A program made the translations under genes and the position numbers. From Paragonimus westermani (Eukaryota; Platyhelminthes; Trematoda; Plagiorchiida; Troglotrematidae): a stretch of DNA of 64,000 bases. Shown one piece after another: positions 59,590 to 64,000 of the stretch. Where the stretch lies: positions 56,192 to 120,191 of the forward strand of contig QNGE01001218.1 of NCBI GenBank assembly GCA_008508345.1. Direction: 5' to 3'. Below the pieces are notes generated by a model. The model did no database searches, was not told the origin of the DNA, and saw only the letters and a program-made list of their open reading frames with translations. Within the stretch, counting starts at the first letter, position 1; each line of letters begins with the position of its first letter.

Positions 59590-60975
59590 CGTCAATCCAC
59601 TTGTCGCTGTATAGAACGGGATCGGGCAATAATGGTCAGCAATGTGTCCACATAGAAAGGCTGAGTCACATTCGCATCTAAAGCTGTGTGGGAAAATGAA
59701 ACAATGGTACAAAACGACCCGTAATTGCCTAGTTAGACCCTTAGATGTTAAGTCACTTTCCACATATATCCCGCCGTATGAAACGATTGACTACATTTGC
59801 GGGCTCGTTGAAATGAGTCACACTTCGTTGCCACTTCCCACCGACATATTGAAGGAAACTTTGCTGTTCTGTATTGAGAATGTCAGTTTTCGTTTCCTTG
59901 AACAGTCCTACCGTCGAATAGACGGAATAGCCATGGGAAGTCCACTAGGTCCCATCATAGCAGACTTTTTCATGCTAAAAATTGAGCAACAGCTAGCTAC
60001 GGAGATAGAAAACTTGTCATATTACAAGCGTTACGTAGATGACATTAATTTTCAGTCGATCTAAACAGATGATAGACAATCTGGTGCAACGTCTAAAGAA
60101 TTGTCATCCTAATCCAAAGGTCATTTCTGAATTTGAGGTCGGCAACTGCCTGCCATTTCTAGATATCCTAATAAGTCCTTGAGGAGATGGCTCGGTTAGA
60201 AGAGCCGTTTATAGGAAACCCACATGGTCAGGTCAATACCTAAACTTGAGCGGCTTCACACCGATCCAACACAAACGAGCACTAGTAAATACTCTCTTCA
60301 CACGAGCAACGCGAATCTGTACGCCCGACAGCCTCGCGGAGAAACCAGATGTGATTATGTCTGTTCTACAGTCAAATGGTTACCTCAGAAGTTTCATAGA
60401 TAGGCACAGTAGATAAAAATTACCACCCGAAAAGGTGGTCATTGTAGAGAAAACGAAAGTCTACAGAGAGCTACCTTTTAGGGGTGATTATGTCATGTAG
60501 CAAACAGCACAGCGATTAAGAAATTCAATTAAACTAACGTTTAATGCAGCTGAACTCCGTGTAATCGCTCGGACTCAGAAGCTACCAGTGTCTTCAGTCA
60601 AAGGAGATCAGCCTATCGGCGCCATTTCACATTTTGTTTACCAATTTGTATAACTGTGGATAAAGTTAAATAAGCAGAACAGAGAGATGCTTGAGCTCCA
60701 GAATGAAGGAACATTTACCTAAATGGGTACAAAAGTCCGTGTTATCGGAGAATGGTAATGTTGCTGAAACGCGTAAACAGCCAGTTTCCTCAGTCGCTAG
60801 ACACGTCCAGACCACCGGTCACGCTATCGATCCATCTTGTACATTCAAAATCTTGTTGCGTCATTCTAACCCGAGATTCTTACGGTTTGCTGAAGTAGGT
60901 GCAATTAATCGGCTCAAACCAGCTCTCTGTGTTCAGAAACAAGTGTTCGTGAACTTGACCCTTCCCTGGACTTAA
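59590..60975 (+). pseudogene. Penelope-like retroelement: RT core and GIY-YIG endonuclease
   Basis: RT: LDVKSLSTYIP holds the first catalytic Asp (codon at 59744, motif A), DGIAMGSPLGPIIADFFM is motif B, and YYKRYVDDI is motif C with YVDD at 60032-60043. A frameshift follows at once. The next frame continues with PFLDILISP, YRKPTWSGQYLNL and a C-terminal half with several stops. The endonuclease opening reads NCG-stop-S-stop-ISRTERCLSSRMKEHLP, so the YIG tyrosine is a stop and its Gly is Ser. The end PALCVQKQVFVNLTLPW is intact. PLEs reverse-transcribe onto exposed ends using this RT and nick with the GIY-YIG domain; this copy can do neither. Sequence before 59.59 kb is too worn to assign. 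Confidence 0.85.
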
Positions 60976-61031
60976 TGTCTGTTGATTATCCACCCTTCAA
61001 ATCGATTGTATTAAAAAAACCCACCAATGTT

Positions 61032-61070
61032 TGGTACTGATGAGTCAATACGAAATGCTTCCATCTACCA
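61032..61070 (+). ncRNA. minimal hammerhead ribozyme of the PLE
   Basis: Stem I TGGTA (61032-61036) pairs fully with TACCA (61066-61070). Core CTGATGA 61037-61043; stem II GT/AC with loop CAAT; GAA 61052-61054; stem III ATG/CAT with loop CTTC; cleavage base C at 61065. All conserved core positions are met, including the A15.1-U16.1 pair. It starts 57 bases after the endonuclease stop. PLEs of many animals are known to carry such small hammerheads in their terminal repeats, where they are thought to process transcripts, often as dimers because stem III is short. The sequence predicts activity; the two-pair stem II may make the monomer weak. Confidence 0.9.
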
Positions 61071-62952
61071 GTTTTCACGTTTTATCTGCTTTGTTCAAAA
61101 TCAGTTTCATAACCGCGGCAGTCCTATTGTGGATATCGCCGGTAGCCATGGGCAAGAGCTATAGAAAACGGTTTATGTTCAATGGATCTGTTAGATGCAT
61201 GAAACCATCGGGCTGTCCTTTGGCTGTGCTACGAAAAACGGTTTGTGTTGAAGTTGTCATTCGTTCGGACATATCCCCCGTCGCCAACCGTTTGAGTGCC
61301 TCATTCCCGTGAGCGTTTAGGAGATTATGACGAGAACCAGAGAGCAGCAAAACAGTTGACCACGTAGGGCTCCTGGAAGAATTTTGGTAGGGACTACTTT
61401 AGAGAAGGGCAAAATTTCCCCTAGTTTGTTCGTAATCTCGTTAACCGCCTACCTACCACTCTCCATCTCGCTAGTCGTCTACATCCATTTATCCTCTGCT
61501 TTATTCATGACGCATCCATGCAAATCACGTCTACTGGATATCAACATTGCACAATTTCAATTGGTTCCATCACTCATGTTTGAGGTTGAAGCACTGCTGC
61601 CTCGTTCGCTTCCATTCTCTCTGCTTGACGGTTGTACTTGCTTGTCCTTTCTGTTCGTGACTCCTCGTCAAGTTTTGCTGTACTTTCGAAACTTACTCAG
61701 GACTCGAAACGAATTGGGGTTTGGACTTGATTTATACCGCGGCTGCTGTAGCAATAATACCACTGCTCCTAAAACCGAAATTTTGTGATCGTGAAAATCG
61801 AACGCGCTACTCCATGTTCATCCGGTGAACGTTACAGTCGTCTTCTAAGTGGGGAGGTATGCGGCAAGAAAATATGCCCTTGAACGAAAAATAACTCCGA
61901 TCGCTCAGCAGTTGACAGTGATCATCGGCGTATTATCCGATACAGCCCAAACAATTCCGATATGATTCGAAAGTTTAGTGTAGGTTAGAATACATAAAAT
62001 ATGCAAGGCAAGAGCGAAGTAAGGTACACGTATCTTGTAAGCTGCTTTTTCTAGCTAGCCAAACTTCTCACTACCGAGTGAATCAGACTCCTGAATCATT
62101 GGCGCCGGGTGATGTCAGATTAGTAAATCAAGGACTATGGGTAAAGTCTCCTAAGACAACACATTTCCGCAGTATAAACGACCGGGAAGTATCAGGAGTT
62201 ATCGTCTTCCCTGCAGTGAGGCTATTCATTTAGTACCACTTTTTTGTTCTATCGTAACTCCCCATTTTCCTGCCCTTTATGCACCTTCGGGTGATGACTG
62301 TTGTCTGAAGCCAAGACAACTAGAAACATTGGCATTTCCAAGATCGGCACTCCCGGATAAGTTGATCAGCATGCAGTTTTGACAATTACTCGCTCAAATC
62401 TGAAGATCGATGTACGCTGTCTCGCAAACGTGGATCTACCATCCCATCACCGCTGTTCACTTGAATTCACCCTTGGACAATGTCACGGATCAGCAGTTCT
62501 TTCTCAGGGCCTTTAGTGGCACCAAAGTTGAATCTCGTAGTCGAAATGGAGTGGGAATCGTACTCGGTTCAAACAGAAAGTAAATTTGTTTTGGCTGGAT
62601 CTCAGTGAACAGTCGCTTGTGCGCTATCAGATACAACATAGTTTGTATGCCAACGTGAATCAAAATTTTTTTTATTTATTCATTATACTTCCGTAAGCCC
62701 CAACCGACAGCAATTCAGATGCTACCAAAAATGCATTCTATGACGCCCCCGGTGTTCTGAAGCAAACTAAACATTCTGACATCATCATCACAGTAGCGAA
62801 CCATCTGAATGTACAAATTGGTCGTGTTTCACCAAATGGTAAAGCTGTTATGTGGTACGTCTGATGTCCGGGTGTAACGCATATGCGGTAGTGAAAGGTT
62901 GCACCAACTGTCCGCATTTCAGTGTCTATAAACCTCAAGTGTCATATTTCAG
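61071..62952. other. PLE downstream flank, then unassigned
   Basis: The first part could be PLE terminal-repeat sequence, but it does not match the flank of the 9 kb copy. Open frames at 61031-61312 and 61384-61788 (+) are hydrophobic and without motifs; the first begins inside the ribozyme. Confidence 0.4.
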
Positions 62953-63029
62953 AACAGAAGGGAGCATTACCACATGGCGACTGTTCCGTACAACAAAGCG
63001 ATGGACGCAAAACGATTATTTAGAAGTCG
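62953..63029 (+). CDS. candidate internal exon, unknown product
   Basis: Acceptor GTCATATTTCAG, then NRREHYHMATVPYNKAMD and AKRLFRS plus two bases, ending TCG|GTAACA. Basic and coding-like. A second frame is also open across it, so the frame choice is uncertain. Confidence 0.27.
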
Positions 63030-64000
63030 GTAACAGTTGGTGATCCTCTGTCAATGACTGTCGTGTATTTTGAAGCAACCACTTGAACTCATGTTCTCTC
63101 AGCTGTCCACGAGTAATACACCCTAAAACGTACGGTGGTTTACAGACACTCGAGCAAATAGAAGGTGAAGATCGCTCAATATGAAACGCTAGTAGATAAA
63201 TTGCCAAGTTTGAGTATTAAAAAAGATCTAAGAAAAACTGCGAACAAATTACAGCAACTACGATAAGATAGACTTCGAAGGAAGTGTGAAGTTCCGCATC
63301 GCTAAGCATTCAGAATAACCGTCGTTCGATTCCGTTAGGCTCTGGACATGATAAAAACCGCAGAAAACCTAAATGTTAGATTATTAAAAGACTATGCACA
63401 GTGTGAGCACCTTTTGGACAGGTAGTCGAAAAAGATGCAGTACGGGTTTTATCCGAGAATAAAAAAATACAATCTTTCCTGGATAATGATTGCTCCCGTA
63501 ATCTAGTCGTTGAAGGCAGGACGCTATTCGAAAAGATGATCAAAATATAGCTATCCAACCGCATGGAAGTGATAGGTGTCCTGAACAGTCCATGCAGCCT
63601 CGAATGAGGATAACAGAAGATTGAACCCGAATCGTCAGTTATACAATTCCAGACGGACCGCAATCGAGAGCAGAAATGCTTCTCAACCTTGAGTTATCGA
63701 GATCGTCACGGTGAGACTGAAAGACGGAAAATGGCTGGCATCTCTTCCCGAAAAACGTAACATTTCCGGTACAACGCCACCCACCCGCTGCCTTGCCATA
63801 CACGCTTTTCAGCCAAAGCCTTTGATTGAGAACCCTAATCGTTCTCCGCTCTAAGTCTGGGCGTCCTGACAGTATCTCAGACCACAAACAACCATGAATC
63901 CTCACAACACGAACAATTCCATACTGAATCGGCCGTCTCGCAGTATAAACCGGGTCGCCCTATCTGCTCCATACAGCAGGCTGGATAGGCAAAAACATGC
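63030..64000. other. unassigned
   Basis: Minus frames at 63376-63663 and 63639-63905 are open. The second (RVLNQRLWLKSV) faintly recalls the post-RT part of RTE elements, but not enough to call. Confidence 0.35.

Noticed and set aside
59570..59600. GAAACG-TCT-CGTC as a hammerhead 3-prime half
   Set aside because: No CTGANGA or stem II can be placed in front of it.
61384..61788. 134-codon hydrophobic frame downstream of the PLE
   Set aside because: No motif, no splice context, and no similarity to PLE N-terminal sequence that I can see.
1..64000. CRISPR arrays, bacterial operons, rRNA genes
   Set aside because: No regularly spaced repeats, no polycistronic frames with ribosome binding sites, and no rRNA-like conserved blocks were found.

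Overview
This 64 kb window reads as a piece of a flatworm nuclear genome, most likely a digenean trematode (fluke). No frame is long and dense as in a bacterium. Coding signal comes as short exons bounded by GT/AG splice sites in a moderately AT-rich background filled with decayed retroelements. Two things point to a fluke: a gene joining paired EF-hands to a dynein-light-chain domain (the tegumental-allergen-like, TAL, family) and several Penelope-like retroelement (PLE) remains, one followed by a hammerhead ribozyme. The species cannot be named from this sequence.

Layout. 0-9 kb: mostly unassigned DNA with a short RTE-type reverse-transcriptase scrap (1.1-1.2 kb, minus), an unidentified 110-codon frame (3.0-3.3 kb) and three copies of a dispersed repeat. 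9.0-9.4 kb: a minus-strand PLE endonuclease relic with a dead hammerhead behind it. 10.0-12.15 kb: two 402 bp inverted arms differing at one base, each carrying the end of a DDE transposase frame. 16.0-28.3 kb: the TAL gene, three exons totalling 177 codons, with a 10.9 kb second intron. That intron holds several exon-like blocks of unknown identity, a PLE endonuclease relic and a degenerate second EF-hand-like exon. 28.3-47.7 kb: scattered exon candidates, a possible LTR-element relic (34.9-38.6 kb) and a pure (TA)18 tract. 47.8-48.1 kb: another PLE endonuclease relic that keeps its YIG motif. 49.25-51.6 kb: a GC-richer tandem duplication of about 1.2 kb carrying RTE-type 3-prime ends. 53.5-57 kb: isolated exon candidates. 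59.6-61.07 kb: the most complete PLE, with RT core, broken GIY-YIG domain, short tail and an intact-looking minimal hammerhead ribozyme.

Working together. Only the TAL gene can be assembled with confidence: splice phases agree and domain order matches the family. The transposable elements form a second theme. PLE copies of at least three divergence levels are present, and two have a hammerhead at nearly the same distance after the endonuclease stop, so the ribozyme belongs to the element. Exons listed without a name rest only on reading frame and splice signals and are unproven.
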